64,000 bases of DNA from a virus, in the IMG/VR virus record IMGVR_UViG_3300020411_001722, positions 1-64,000 of that record. One strand, given 5' to 3'. A program made the position numbers and the translations under genes. Shown one piece after another: positions 14,984 through 23,154 of the stretch. Position 1 is the first letter of the stretch. Each line of letters opens with the position of its first letter. The notes under the pieces were generated by a model. That model saw only the letters and a list, made by a program, of their open reading frames with translations, searched no databases and was not told where the DNA came from.

Positions 14984-17900
14984 TAGAAACCATCTCCTAT
15001 AATTTCACCAATATCCGTTTCACACTCAGAGAAATACGGATTACTCAAATATTGAACCGCTTTAGAGTAAGTAATCGTCGCACCTGTCAAATAATTACGC
15101 ACTTTCATTTCTCCTCGGTACGGTCCCATAACCATTTGGTTAGTTCCAGTTATTCTTCCAGGTTGAACTGCGATAGAAGAATCCAACACTTCATTTAGTG
15201 CTACGCAAGCAGCAAATAATTCTGAGGTTGCACCATATGTTTGACCAGGAATAGGATCACCATCTGCATCATATCCGCACCAAACTTCTAAAGGTCCGTC
15301 AGCAGCAACCACGTCACGAACGAAAGTATCCCAACATCTATTAGGTGGTTGTCCACCAGACCACGGTAAAACATCAATTTCCGTGTAATCGAACGTATGT
15401 TCCGTACCTGAACCTGGAACTTCTGGGTCAGCATGTGCTACCCATGTTGCAACACCCGCTTGAGTGCTCACATTTCCCTGTAACCAACCTTGTAATTGCT
15501 CTAATTCTGTATATCCAGATCTATTATAGTCAAATGTGTTCTCATCTAGTCCAGTTGGCACGAAAACTATGCCTCCAGACTGAGGATCACGGTAACAACG
15601 ACCTTCAACTGGTCCTCTCCAGCAATTCCAGCACTTTTCACCGTTAGGAACAGTCCTAGTTGGGGTTAACTTGGCTGCTGGCATGTCATTGCGAAGGAAA
15701 TCCATGAATTCTTGCCCCTGTGACCCCGTTGTATGCCCCTCTACGAGCATCGAAACGTTAAAAGAGGCATTATCATTCTTCGAGGCACAATATTTGTGTA
15801 TCATCCACCCATAAGCGGTCTCTTTAGGTTCATCATTTGGGTCTAATGGTTCAGATAACCCTTTATAGGAGCAAGGAATGTCGAAAAATCGACTTGCGGT
15901 GTAAGTTTTTGGTTGAGGAAGGACAATACAGTTCTTTCCTTTGTTAAAACCATACAAACCACCATGATTTACTGCCTCTCTGTCAGCAGTTTTACCTGCT
16001 AGGACTGCATCAGGCCAAACTTCTTGATAGAAAGTAGCAATATTTGGTGAATATTTGTTCATTTCCGTAAATTGGTCATCTTTTGGCAGTGCATCAGAGA
16101 CAATTCCAGGAAAATTATGGTTTAAACACGCAGCAGGTAGGTCTTGACACAGTGTAGTCTGCTCTGAATCCGATACTTCGGTGATTTTTAGGTAACCTTC
16201 TGGTATATCTACCTTTACACCCGCTTCAATTTCTTCAAATGGACGTGCCATTAGCACATCGATGTCAAAACCATCCTCAGAAGACATATATTCCTTCACA
16301 TGTTTGTACTGACCTTCGTCTTGCTTCGCTCCAGACATGTCTGTACCTTCAAAACCCTTACTTACTCTATCTGGAATGACTACAGCAATGTATGGTGGGT
16401 GGTCTGCAGTGTACCCTGCACCCCTTTCTTCGACTATAACACCAATAATTGACCCTGAGTCATCAAGTTCACTAACTCTAACCACCGCTTGTTTCTGCTG
16501 TACCGCCTTTCCTCTGTTAAATACCACCTGTTTTGCGGTAGCATCATCACTAGCAGCCAAAGTATTGGAACCTTTTTCAATAGCATTGAACATTTGGACA
16601 TCATAATTCTTCGTAGATATGAGATCATCACCCTGTTCTTGCTCTTCTGCGGGGTAACTGGGTATAACTTGACTATCAACCTTGTTCTGATTGTACATTT
16701 CTGACGCTAAATCACCGCCAGTGAACTCTTCCATGATTCCAGGAGAGCTAACTGCCAGTTGAATGTTCTCCATATTGTACCCTCTACCCGAATTTACGAT
16801 AATTACATCCACTAATTCCCCATTATCGTTGATCACAGGCTCCAATTTTGCTTCATCTAGCGTCCTCATAGCAACCAAAGCGTCACTATTGACCTCTACT
16901 CGGTAGTAAGATATGTTTTTTCTGAACTCATACACCCCAAAGAACGCACATTTATCAAAAATACCGTATCCAGCGAGTGCAATTATGGTTGCACCGTCCT
17001 CTGCAGTGTAAGTTTGACGGTAAACGAAGTCTTCACCTGCTGGCATATCGCTATCCATCTCATTTAATTCCATGAAACCTGCTTTTTGCTTGTCTCCAAA
17101 GTAACGAATCTCGGAAATTAACCACCCATTGATCATTTCTCCACGCTTAAACGCACCAGTAGATGATGTATAGCGGAATAGTAGGCGGGTTGTATGTGTA
17201 TCAGCGACCCAGAAGGACTCATTTACACCTGAAGAGTTACCATCAGACAGTTCTATGGTCGAAGAAGTGGTCTGCCAACAGTCTTCACGGATAGAATAGA
17301 AGTGAGAATGGTAAGTATAGTTAGGAATACACTCTGGACAACCCGATGAGTCCTCTGCATTAGGGCAACATGCTGCATCTGAGAGAGTATACTGTATAGA
17401 ATAGATCGGACCGTTCCAAGGAAAGGACGTATCATACAAATAATAGACAAATTGGGAGTCATACATGTCCTCGAAACCCAAATATCGAGGAACAGAACCC
17501 TTAACAGCACCGTTCAGACCATAAGACCACTCAAAAAGTGCATCTTCAGTCAACATTTCAGCAAAATCTGGGTCACCCCAACCGTTTACAGCAGGAGTTC
17601 CCTCCCAACGGTTGCCATTTTGATCCATTTGCTGTCTGTACATGAAGTATGTGTACTGACTATTGCCATTATAATTACTGTCATCCTCTGGACGGTAGTC
17701 ATACCAACCACTTTTGTCCACACATTGACCACAAGGACCAATTTTACCTACATCTATTACTGTTTTCTGCCTACGATCCTCAACCATAAGGATTCTAAGG
17801 ATACCATTACAGTCATTTCCATGTCCATCCTTCAAACATAACCATTGTCCACCATCTCTAACCTCAATTGGACTGTTAGAAGGGTGTAAATTAGTGTATG

Positions 17901-18834
17901 TAATTGGATATGTGCCTGGTGTTAACCCACTTATCGTCTCAGACTGGTTTCCTTTCTTACCAGATCTTGTCCAAGTCTTAGTACCAATCTGGAGTGAGTC
18001 TAAATTGACACCCGCTATACTTGTACTATCATTCCAACGGTATTCAATAACAATATTTCCACTACTTGAACCTGTTACAATTAAATTATTTCCTGTAGAA
18101 TCAAAGTATGCACCTAATGTAGGGGAAGGATATGCTGTAGTATATGCCCATCCTATAATTCCTTGATATACATACTGTCCTTGCTGTGCATCTTTCGGAG
18201 GAATTGGTCCTCCTGATAGGTTTACCTCAACTGAGGGATCGGTTGTATAGAAATCGTTTTGATGTGTTGCTGAATAATAATGATATAAGGGTACTTCACC
18301 ACCCCCGTAGACCTGTGCTGCCTGTTGACCTGCTGCCATATATCCTATGACACCAGTATTGACGTATCCTGCCTCTGTAACGTTACCAGTTATTTTAGTG
18401 TTCTTTAGGGTAGAACTATAATGTCTATGAAATGGGACTGCTGTACCCTCTTCTGGGGTGTCTAGCATGTAGAATATAGGAGCATTCCTTCTTGGTTGAG
18501 GATGGTATGCTTTTATCTCCTTTCCTTTATTCTTCTCTCCAGGATAATCATCCTTAGTTAATTTATTTTCTACCCAGTAATCATGGTTTGCAGCAGTACC
18601 ACCTTTATAGAAACGGTAGATACCCATTCTTTCGGTACCTACTATTACATCTTGCTCGTCTCCAATATAGTGGACGTTATCCTTCCCTAAAGGAAGGGAA
18701 CCTGGACCTTCATCATAAAATTCAATTTGATATCCATCAGGAACACCCTCATACCCATCCCAAGTTCTTAAGAAGTCCTTTGCTTCTATGGGATTACGGT
18801 ATGATCTAGATGTTTCTAATATATACGCTGGCAC
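14983..18834 (-). CDS. Large virion structural protein (1283 aa)
   Basis: I do not recognise a T4 counterpart. Residues about 60-230 contain repeated units ending in patterns such as HYYSATHQNDFYTTDP and YVYQGIIGWAYT, resembling the DUF5648-type beta repeats found in secreted and surface proteins. The middle is rich in Trp, Tyr and Cys, with repeated CPxC-like pairs. Two GxGY repeats (NSGRGYNMENI and ERGAGYTADHPPYI) resemble those of the giant protein at the left edge. A late-promoter-like AATAAATA lies 30 nt upstream. It ends by overlapping the PAAR-like gene. A tail fibre or baseplate-associated adhesin is likely, by position and composition. Confidence 0.7.
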   Translation of the reverse strand: MPAYILETSRSYRNPIEAKDFLRTWDGYEGVPDGYQIEFYDEGPGSLPLGKDNVHYIGDEQDVIVGTERMGIYRFYKGGTAANHDYWVENKLTKDDYPGEKNKGKEIKAYHPQPRRNAPIFYMLDTPEEGTAVPFHRHYSSTLKNTKITGNVTEAGYVNTGVIGYMAAGQQAAQVYGGGEVPLYHYYSATHQNDFYTTDPSVEVNLSGGPIPPKDAQQGQYVYQGIIGWAYTTAYPSPTLGAYFDSTGNNLIVTGSSSGNIVIEYRWNDSTSIAGVNLDSLQIGTKTWTRSGKKGNQSETISGLTPGTYPITYTNLHPSNSPIEVRDGGQWLCLKDGHGNDCNGILRILMVEDRRQKTVIDVGKIGPCGQCVDKSGWYDYRPEDDSNYNGNSQYTYFMYRQQMDQNGNRWEGTPAVNGWGDPDFAEMLTEDALFEWSYGLNGAVKGSVPRYLGFEDMYDSQFVYYLYDTSFPWNGPIYSIQYTLSDAACCPNAEDSSGCPECIPNYTYHSHFYSIREDCWQTTSSTIELSDGNSSGVNESFWVADTHTTRLLFRYTSSTGAFKRGEMINGWLISEIRYFGDKQKAGFMELNEMDSDMPAGEDFVYRQTYTAEDGATIIALAGYGIFDKCAFFGVYEFRKNISYYRVEVNSDALVAMRTLDEAKLEPVINDNGELVDVIIVNSGRGYNMENIQLAVSSPGIMEEFTGGDLASEMYNQNKVDSQVIPSYPAEEQEQGDDLISTKNYDVQMFNAIEKGSNTLAASDDATAKQVVFNRGKAVQQKQAVVRVSELDDSGSIIGVIVEERGAGYTADHPPYIAVVIPDRVSKGFEGTDMSGAKQDEGQYKHVKEYMSSEDGFDIDVLMARPFEEIEAGVKVDIPEGYLKITEVSDSEQTTLCQDLPAACLNHNFPGIVSDALPKDDQFTEMNKYSPNIATFYQEVWPDAVLAGKTADREAVNHGGLYGFNKGKNCIVLPQPKTYTASRFFDIPCSYKGLSEPLDPNDEPKETAYGWMIHKYCASKNDNASFNVSMLVEGHTTGSQGQEFMDFLRNDMPAAKLTPTRTVPNGEKCWNCWRGPVEGRCYRDPQSGGIVFVPTGLDENTFDYNRSGYTELEQLQGWLQGNVSTQAGVATWVAHADPEVPGSGTEHTFDYTEIDVLPWSGGQPPNRCWDTFVRDVVAADGPLEVWCGYDADGDPIPGQTYGATSELFAACVALNEVLDSSIAVQPGRITGTNQMVMGPYRGEMKVRNYLTGATITYSKAVQYLSNPYFSECETDIGEIIGDGF

Positions 18835-18837
18835 AAG

Positions 18838-19134
18838 TTAGATTCCAAGTACAGTCTCAATTGTATTTATTCTCTCATAGAGATCTTCGAAGACGGAGGC
18901 GAGATTTTTATACTCGTCTTCACCAGGAGGTTTATATTGAATCATCTCTGGACCAGGTGGAGGCATCTTATTAAACGCTTCCTCCAGCACCGACAACCTA
19001 CTGGATAGGTTTTCTAACCCACTAGCGACAAATTCAAAGTTCTTACTAACTTGAGTCATTGCATCCTGTATGTCTACATACTTGGTTTCTTCAATTGTTC
19101 TGTCTTTCATTTTTAAAGATCTCGTTATTTCCAT
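18838..19134 (-). CDS. Small coiled-coil protein (98 aa), unknown
   Basis: The 98-aa product begins MEITRSLKMKDRTIEETKY. It contains two heptad-like stretches (AMTQVSKNFEFVASGLENL and YKNLASVFEDLYERINTIE) separated by a Pro-rich loop, so it is probably a coiled-coil oligomer. A second Met at residue 9 is a possible start. It lies between the AbrB-like gene and the 1283-aa virion gene, and its last codons contain the late promoter of the latter. No family is recognised. Confidence 0.65.
   Translation of the reverse strand: MEITRSLKMKDRTIEETKYVDIQDAMTQVSKNFEFVASGLENLSSRLSVLEEAFNKMPPPGPEMIQYKPPGEDEYKNLASVFEDLYERINTIETVLGI
18864..18871 (-). promoter_or_regulatory. Late promoter candidate before the 1283-aa gene
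   Basis: The minus-strand octamer AATAAATA lies 30 nt upstream of the ATG at 18834, inside the 3' end of the preceding coiled-coil gene. It is one base from TATAAATA. Spacing is slightly longer than for the other late promoters here. Confidence 0.5.
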
Positions 19135-19155
19135 TGAGTTCCACTCGCCATTTTT

Positions 19156-19320
19156 TTATGGTTCGTACTTTTCCAAGCACAATGTACCAAACTCCTCTTC
19201 AGTATACTCTAAAGTGTCCCCATCTGTCCACCCTAGTTCATCTGTAAGGTCTGTAGGTAAAGTGACAGATAGATTACCATCGTCATCCTCTACTAATTGT
19301 AGAGTATATCTTTTACTCAT
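19156..19320 (-). CDS. AbrB/MazE/SpoVT-like swapped-hairpin protein (54 aa)
   Basis: From ATG at 19320 the product is 54 aa, beginning MSKRYTLQLVEDDDGNL, with a central SVTLPTDLTDELGWTDGDTL. This matches the pattern of the AbrB/MazE DNA-binding half-barrel: V-x-L-P-x-x-L-x-x-x-L-G-W-x-x-G-D. No toxin gene is adjacent, so it is more likely a stand-alone regulator or structural relative than a toxin-antitoxin pair. It lies between the NlpC/P60-like gene and the coiled-coil gene. Confidence 0.7.
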   Translation of the reverse strand: MSKRYTLQLVEDDDGNLSVTLPTDLTDELGWTDGDTLEYTEEEFGTLCLEKYEP

Positions 19321-19353
19321 ACTCTTATTTCCTTAACTGTAGGTATGTATGTA

Positions 19354-19824
19354 TTATCGAACTCCACCAACACAAGCAGTTTGATATAATGAATAAGACT
19401 TATGTGTAATATCACATATCTCACTAGTCTCCTTATATAACTGATGTAAAATAAAACCATCACCTAGGTATATCGCTCCATGATTAGGTGCACGATCCAC
19501 TGGTACTGAGTAACCTCCTATCAACGGGTCAGTGTATACACGATATAACATAAGGTCATGTTCTTTTATAACATCTAAGTCCAACATATCACCCCACGCA
19601 CTCTTCCATGCATACACACCGTTCTCAGCATCCAACGCTGCTTGGTTGAAACTGTAGATCTTAAGTTCAGAAAAGTCTGCGAGAGTTCTCTTATCTGGGT
19701 GATATTTTTTAAAGTACTTTTGAATAACGTCGTAACAACCTGGGTACCTTCTTCCAGACCAAGGGAGATCAATTAGGTCTGCGAATTTATTTTTTAACTC
19801 GGAAAGTTTTTCGGAGCGATTCAT
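19354..19824 (-). CDS. NlpC/P60-like peptidase
   Basis: The 156-aa product has the signature of phage tail-assembly NlpC/P60 cysteine peptidases. PGCYDVIQKYFKKY holds the candidate catalytic Cys in the C-x-x-x-(V/L)-x-x-Y-(F/Y) context. NHGAIYLGDGFILHQLY holds the catalytic His in the H-x-(A/G)-I-Y-L-G pattern, with a later His. Such enzymes cut peptidoglycan cross-bridges or mature tail proteins. It is the first gene after the small-gene region and heads the virion genes to the left. No strong promoter is visible; a TATAAC hexamer at about 40 nt upstream is weak. Confidence 0.75.
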   Translation of the reverse strand: MNRSEKLSELKNKFADLIDLPWSGRRYPGCYDVIQKYFKKYHPDKRTLADFSELKIYSFNQAALDAENGVYAWKSAWGDMLDLDVIKEHDLMLYRVYTDPLIGGYSVPVDRAPNHGAIYLGDGFILHQLYKETSEICDITHKSYSLYQTACVGGVR

Positions 19825-19871
19825 ATATGATCTTCAATAATTCTCTACTAGTTATACTAACATAATGAAAT

Positions 19872-19906
19872 TCCTCCCGTAGAGAAACCCCTAGGGAGGA
19901 TTTTTT
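19872..19906 (+). terminator. Possible rho-independent terminator (plus-oriented)
   Basis: TCCTCCC (19872-19878) pairs with GGGAGGA (19894-19900) and is followed by TTTTTT on the plus strand. This would stop plus-strand transcripts, although no plus gene is nearby. In the minus direction the hairpin is followed only by ATTTC, so it would be a weak terminator for the genes to the right. Confidence 0.4.
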
Positions 19907-20029
19907 ATATAAATTTATTTTTTTATTTCGATAACTCACTCTCGATCCTATACTTTTGTAGGTTAACACAATTGCAAAAATTAATATAGCAAAATATCAA
20001 TTAGTGCATGAACAGTTTGTGTTAATTAG

Positions 20030-20221
20030 TCATGCTAATTGCACGTCATAACACATACCTTCAGCAATGAAATAATCACATAATTGTTGATACTGAAGCA
20101 GGTCATTGTGTAGGTCACAATCTATCAAGAACTGTGCCATCTCTATTTGTTCATCAGGGGGCAAATTACCCTCATCATAAATGTCTAATAAGACCTGCAA
20201 TCTCTTTGGAATTGTTGTCAC
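20030..20221 (-). CDS. Small conserved hypothetical protein (63 aa)
   Basis: The start is GTG at 20221, preceded by a strong GGAGGAGGG Shine-Dalgarno sequence, which supports it over any ATG. The 63-aa acidic product contains LLDIYDEGNLPPDEQIEMAQ, a pattern I recall from many small cyanophage proteins of unknown function. It overlaps the stop of the upstream gene as TAGTG. Predicted helical and cytoplasmic, with no membrane segment. Confidence 0.7.
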   Translation of the reverse strand: MTTIPKRLQVLLDIYDEGNLPPDEQIEMAQFLIDCDLHNDLLQYQQLCDYFIAEGMCYDVQLA

Positions 20222-20403
20222 TAACCCTCCTCCAAATTAGGGTTACTATGTGTTATCGCATCTTTCAACGCTGAGTGATAAGAACTAAACGGACCATTCT
20301 TTACACATTGTGGGTAATTATATGCCCAAAAGTGTTTAGAACGTGTTTCCCACAATTTAACATCTACAGGGGGTGAAGTTTCGAGTGTAATTGTTTTAGT
20401 CAT
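20221..20403 (-). CDS. Small hypothetical protein (60 aa)
   Basis: A 60-aa product starting MTKTITLETSPPVDVKLWE and containing ETRSKHFWAYNYPQC and a helical C-terminus. No family is recognised. It is coupled to the next gene through TAGTG, and its 3' end carries that gene's ribosome binding site. Confidence 0.6.
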   Translation of the reverse strand: MTKTITLETSPPVDVKLWETRSKHFWAYNYPQCVKNGPFSSYHSALKDAITHSNPNLEEG

Positions 20404-20451
20404 TTGAGGGCAATTAGGGCAGGTGAGTAATAAGCAAAATGGGCAAATTAG

Positions 20452-20637
20452 TCAAAACTCGTTATTACTTTTCTTCCTTATACTGTGCGCAGGTTTGTTA
20501 TACTTAACAGTATAATCTGCGGATGAGTTAGTATCATCGAACCTGTACTTATTAGAGCGAGAATTGTTTCTCTTTTCTCTAATACTTTTCGCCCTATGTG
20601 ATGAATAGGGGTCATTCCGTTTGTAAGTCCTTCCCAT
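20452..20637 (-). CDS. Small basic hypothetical protein (61 aa)
   Basis: The 61-aa product is very basic and polar (Arg, Lys, Ser, Asn), with no hydrophobic core visible, so it may be disordered or nucleic-acid binding. It is the first gene downstream of the sigma70-like promoter at 20678-20706, so it is probably made early. No family is recognised. Confidence 0.55.
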   Translation of the reverse strand: MGRTYKRNDPYSSHRAKSIREKRNNSRSNKYRFDDTNSSADYTVKYNKPAHSIRKKSNNEF

Positions 20638-20677
20638 TGAAAATTGAGGCAGTAATTAACATTTTGGAACTGAACGT

Positions 20678-20706
20678 ATTATATAGCATTAGTGAGCAAA
20701 TTGCAA
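20678..20706 (-). promoter_or_regulatory. Sigma70-like early promoter
   Basis: On the minus strand TTGCAA (20701-20706) is followed after 17 nt by a perfect TATAAT (20678-20683). It points left toward the 61-, 60- and 63-aa genes. The TTGCAA hexamer matches 4 of 6 of the -35 consensus. Confidence 0.65.
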
Positions 20707-20751
20707 TACCTTCAGTGATAGTCAGGGTTTCGAAATATGCTCTGCTATGTG

Positions 20752-20780
20752 TTGACAACTCTCTGTCGATATGCTACAGT
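20752..20780 (+). promoter_or_regulatory. Plus-strand sigma70-like promoter candidate
   Basis: TTGACA (20752-20757), a perfect -35, is followed after 17 nt by TACAGT (20775-20780), which matches TATAAT at 4 of 6. It points away from the minus promoter at 20678, so the two form a divergent pair. Any transcript would run into the 3' end of the 211-aa gene as antisense RNA. Confidence 0.45.
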
Positions 20781-20821
20781 TAGAGACAACAATTAACCGC
20801 ATACTTTTAGAAACAATATAA

Positions 20822-20878
20822 CACAAACCTATGTTTTTTTAAGTATTAATTTTAACGTGTAATTTAACAAGGTTTGTG
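20822..20878. repeat. Inverted repeat in the 279-nt gap
   Basis: CACAAACCT (20822-20830) is perfectly complementary to AGGTTTGTG (20870-20878), with 39 nt of very AT-rich sequence between. It lies in the non-coding gap 20638-20916, downstream of the plus-strand promoter candidate and just after the stop of the 211-aa gene. Apart from these signals I see nothing else in this gap. Confidence 0.4.
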
Positions 20879-20916
20879 GAAAAAACTGTGGAAAACTTAC
20901 GCATAATTGTTGATAA

Positions 20917-21552
20917 CTAAGCGGGTGCAATATTCACTGTTAATGTTATTCTTTCTCCTGTAGGGTTTGATTCATAACCTCGTGTAAGATTAGAGGGAAA
21001 AATAACAACATCTCCTTCGCTGTAAGGTATAAAACATTCAGGCATATTAAAGATTGATTCTTTACTACAAGGCACCTGTAATACGGGAAAGAAAGATGAT
21101 ACAATATGCCTTCTAAATTTAAGAGGTGAATGTAATTTAGAGTCGTAATTTACAAAATAAACTAATGAATAGAGGCAATTACTTGACTCATGTGGTGCAT
21201 AGATAGCACCCTCATCTGCGAGTTCTAAGTAACACTCACTGACTTGTAATCTTGATTGATAATTATTAGCATTATTGTTGTGCTTATCTATCAACAACAT
21301 CAAGGCATCTTTCAATTCGGGGATATCATTTAATACCTCATTATCCTTGCCAATTGTTGTTACATTGTGGGAAATCATTCTCCTGGAATGATCTGGAACT
21401 AATTCCTTAGTTGTCATCCACTTAAGCAAATCTTGCTTGAATTGTTGATGATTAGGAAGTGTAAATGATGAGACTGCTTGTGGAAAAATACCAAATGTTT
21501 GGTTCTTTTGTAATACTTCCTTTTCGAGATTGTCGCTTAATTCATTAGACAT
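20917..21552 (-). CDS. Degenerate 2OG-Fe(II) oxygenase-like protein (211 aa)
   Basis: The 211-aa product has the sequence layout of a short 2OG-Fe(II) oxygenase. There is an N-terminal helical region, then LQVSECYLELADEGAIYAPH, NCLYSLVYFVNYDS, GDVVIFPSNLTRGYESN and ERITLTVNIAP. The iron-binding HxD is replaced by HESS, and the usual distal His (as in H-G-V-x-x-N) is Arg in LTRGYESN. The final Arg that binds 2-oxoglutarate is present in GERITL. It may therefore be inactive or bind differently. It stands apart from the main oxygenase cassette. Confidence 0.6.
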   Translation of the reverse strand: MSNELSDNLEKEVLQKNQTFGIFPQAVSSFTLPNHQQFKQDLLKWMTTKELVPDHSRRMISHNVTTIGKDNEVLNDIPELKDALMLLIDKHNNNANNYQSRLQVSECYLELADEGAIYAPHESSNCLYSLVYFVNYDSKLHSPLKFRRHIVSSFFPVLQVPCSKESIFNMPECFIPYSEGDVVIFPSNLTRGYESNPTGERITLTVNIAPA

Positions 21553-21570
21553 AGTAGATGAAATTAGAGT

Positions 21571-21738
21571 TTAGTTTGTTGTAATTAACCAATCGTACTT
21601 ATCAATTGATTGTTTACAATCAGGGCAGGTTAATCCTGAGAAGTTGAAGTGATAAACTGTGCGGGAAGAATTACATTTAGGACATGTAATTTGCTTGCCA
21701 TTCTTACCACTTCGTGTGTAACGATTGACATTGTTCAT
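21571..21738 (-). CDS. Small zinc-ribbon protein (55 aa)
   Basis: Reading from ATG at 21738 gives 55 residues with two CxxC knuckles: ITCPKCNSSRTVYHFNFS and LTCPDCKQSIDKYDW. The spacing of about 20 residues between knuckles fits a zinc ribbon. Similar MxNRYTRxGKNG...YDWLI proteins are common in marine cyanophages, with no proven function; nucleic-acid or protein binding is likely. Confidence 0.8.
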   Translation of the reverse strand: MNNVNRYTRSGKNGKQITCPKCNSSRTVYHFNFSGLTCPDCKQSIDKYDWLITTN

Positions 21739-21749
21739 TGTTATCTATA

Positions 21750-21902
21750 TCAGTAATTGCGGAGAGTTCTATACGGTTTGTACTGATAATTAACAGGGGT
21801 TTGTAATACTTTCTCAGTCTGATGTATGACCTCTAAAGTATCATTTAGTTGGTCGTAATCCTTCAAGAGTTCTTGATAGATTTGTGGGGTCAATGGTTGC
21901 AT
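21750..21902 (-). CDS. Small hypothetical protein (50 aa)
   Basis: The frame is open from 21953, but the Met at 21902 (MQPLTPQIYQELLKDYDQL) is preferred: the sequence before it is Phe/Asn-rich and not conserved in style. The product is helical and mostly polar. No family is recognised and no Shine-Dalgarno sequence is seen before either start. Confidence 0.5.
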   Translation of the reverse strand: MQPLTPQIYQELLKDYDQLNDTLEVIHQTEKVLQTPVNYQYKPYRTLRNY

Positions 21903-21959
21903 GATTTTGTTAATGAAAAGGTGAAAAAAATTGGCGTTGGTATCAAATAGCATGAAAGA

Positions 21960-22412
21960 TTATCTCATATAGAGATAACCTCCCGCCCAACCTGTGTTTA
22001 CTGAATTATGTAAAAACTCTCTCTGATTGATAATTCTCATGTCATATCTTACATGTTTGGCAGGTGATTTCCAAGAAGCAGGTTTGTAAACTTCACCTGT
22101 ATTCTTATCAATAAATGCATGTACAGATCCGTCTCTGTACTCGTTTCTGTCCTGAAATGTGTCATAGTCCTGCTGTATGACCTTGTAATACTTTTTACCA
22201 TTTTGTACCCTGAAACGCATTAGGTTTGCTGTACCGTCTTCTACTGCCTTCAACTGTGCTTGACAGTAAGAAGATCCACCGTCTCTAGCATTCATAGACT
22301 GCATAGAGCGAACATGATAATCTCTGTAATTACGCTCAAGTGCTTTGCATAGTCCTTCAGTCCACTCAAGGACTTTAGTTTGTGTTTTGAGAGTTTCAGT
22401 TGAAATGGTCAT
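21960..22412 (-). CDS. Conserved marine-phage protein of unknown function (150 aa)
   Basis: The 150-aa product has a helical N-terminus (EWTEGLCKALERNYRDYHVR) and a C-terminal beta segment with VHAFIDKNTGEVYKPASWKS and a terminal WAGGYLYMR. I recall the KTGEVYKPASWKSPAK pattern from many cyanophage and pelagiphage proteins of unknown function. It is the first gene after the terminator and promoter at 22442-22501, so early expression is likely. Confidence 0.75.
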   Translation of the reverse strand: MTISTETLKTQTKVLEWTEGLCKALERNYRDYHVRSMQSMNARDGGSSYCQAQLKAVEDGTANLMRFRVQNGKKYYKVIQQDYDTFQDRNEYRDGSVHAFIDKNTGEVYKPASWKSPAKHVRYDMRIINQREFLHNSVNTGWAGGYLYMR

Positions 22413-22441
22413 TTAAGGCAATGTTGTTTGTTGATATAATC

Positions 22442-22469
22442 ATTATAGGGCATATAGGCAAGAGGACAA
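22442..22469 (-). promoter_or_regulatory. Sigma70-like promoter after a terminator
   Basis: Minus strand: TTGTCC (22464-22469), 16 nt, then a perfect TATAAT (22442-22447). It begins two nt downstream of the terminator's T-run and is 30 nt upstream of the 150-aa gene's ATG. Confidence 0.55.
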
Positions 22470-22470
22470 G

Positions 22471-22501
22471 AAAAAGTGTGACAGTTTGCCGACTGCCACA
22501 C
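22471..22501 (-). terminator. Rho-independent terminator
   Basis: Minus strand: GTGTGGCAGT, loop CGGCAA, ACTGTCACAC, then TTTTT. All ten stem positions pair, one as G-U. It lies 21 nt after the stop of the 46-aa gene. The hairpin is 21/25 identical to a second one at 24914-24937. Confidence 0.85.
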
Positions 22502-22521
22502 CATAACTAACAACAAACAAA

Positions 22522-22662
22522 TTAAGCGTTTAAGATAGTTGCGTTCGATAATTTGTGAAACAAACTATCAACAACTGTTTCCTCCTGTTTATTAAGATCT
22601 TCACCTTGTATGCCTGACTCAATGTAAAATAGAATTGTATCTATTTCTTCTTGAGTTAACAT
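22522..22662 (-). CDS. Small acidic hypothetical protein (46 aa)
   Basis: ATG at 22662 gives a 46-aa product, MLTQEEIDTILFYIESGIQ and onward, ending LSNATILNA. It is helical and acidic and is closed by the strong terminator at 22471-22501. No family is recognised. Confidence 0.6.
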   Translation of the reverse strand: MLTQEEIDTILFYIESGIQGEDLNKQEETVVDSLFHKLSNATILNA

Positions 22663-22696
22663 AACTGATGCAAGATTTAACTGAGTGAGTGTTACT

Positions 22697-22801
22697 TTAA
22701 TAGTTAAATTCCTCCGCTAAATCTTCGAGCAATGCCAAAATGTCATTGCCATCTACACAATCTTCAAACAATTCATCAAGAAATGCTGGAGAGTATGCCA
22801 T
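22697..22801 (-). CDS. Very small acidic hypothetical protein (34 aa)
   Basis: ATG at 22801 gives MAYSPAFLDELFEDCVDG and an acidic helical tail ending LAEEFNY, 34 aa in total. Its length makes it uncertain, but it fills an otherwise empty gap between two genes and resembles other small acidic cyanophage proteins. Confidence 0.45.
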   Translation of the reverse strand: MAYSPAFLDELFEDCVDGNDILALLEDLAEEFNY

Positions 22802-22863
22802 AATTAAGACCTCAAAGTGTGTGAATAATGTGTAACTTTAGGGCGAACACATTCCCATATTAA

Positions 22864-23130
22864 TTACCTATATTCTGCTTCACATGGTGGATCGTCATCA
22901 TAACTTACCTCAACATATTGTCGAGATACATTATCAATTAGTTCATCCAATGTGTCTTCGTCAAATGTAAATCTAATCTCATCTTTGAGTTCATTTGTTG
23001 ATAGTCTGCTAAAGTCATCTATCAAGGTATTTCTAACAAATTCCTCCAAAGATTTGTAGTCCATACTATCAACACATAGATCTACATACTGTTCAATTAG
23101 TTCATCAAATTGTGCAGGATTTAGTGTCAT
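22864..23130 (-). CDS. Acidic hypothetical protein (88 aa)
   Basis: The 88-aa product is strongly acidic and helical (FDELIEQYVDLCVDSMDYKS; FDEDTLDELIDNVSRQYVEV). No family is recognised. An intrinsic terminator at 23155-23179 separates it from the upstream gene, so it may need its own promoter, which I could not identify with confidence. Confidence 0.65.
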   Translation of the reverse strand: MTLNPAQFDELIEQYVDLCVDSMDYKSLEEFVRNTLIDDFSRLSTNELKDEIRFTFDEDTLDELIDNVSRQYVEVSYDDDPPCEAEYR

Positions 23131-23154
23131 TTGTGTAAAGAAATAGTAGACAAT

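Noticed and set aside
19787-19969. 60-codon frame upstream of the NlpC/P60-like gene
   Set aside because: It overlaps that gene and a hairpin, and has a composition unlike neighbouring proteins.
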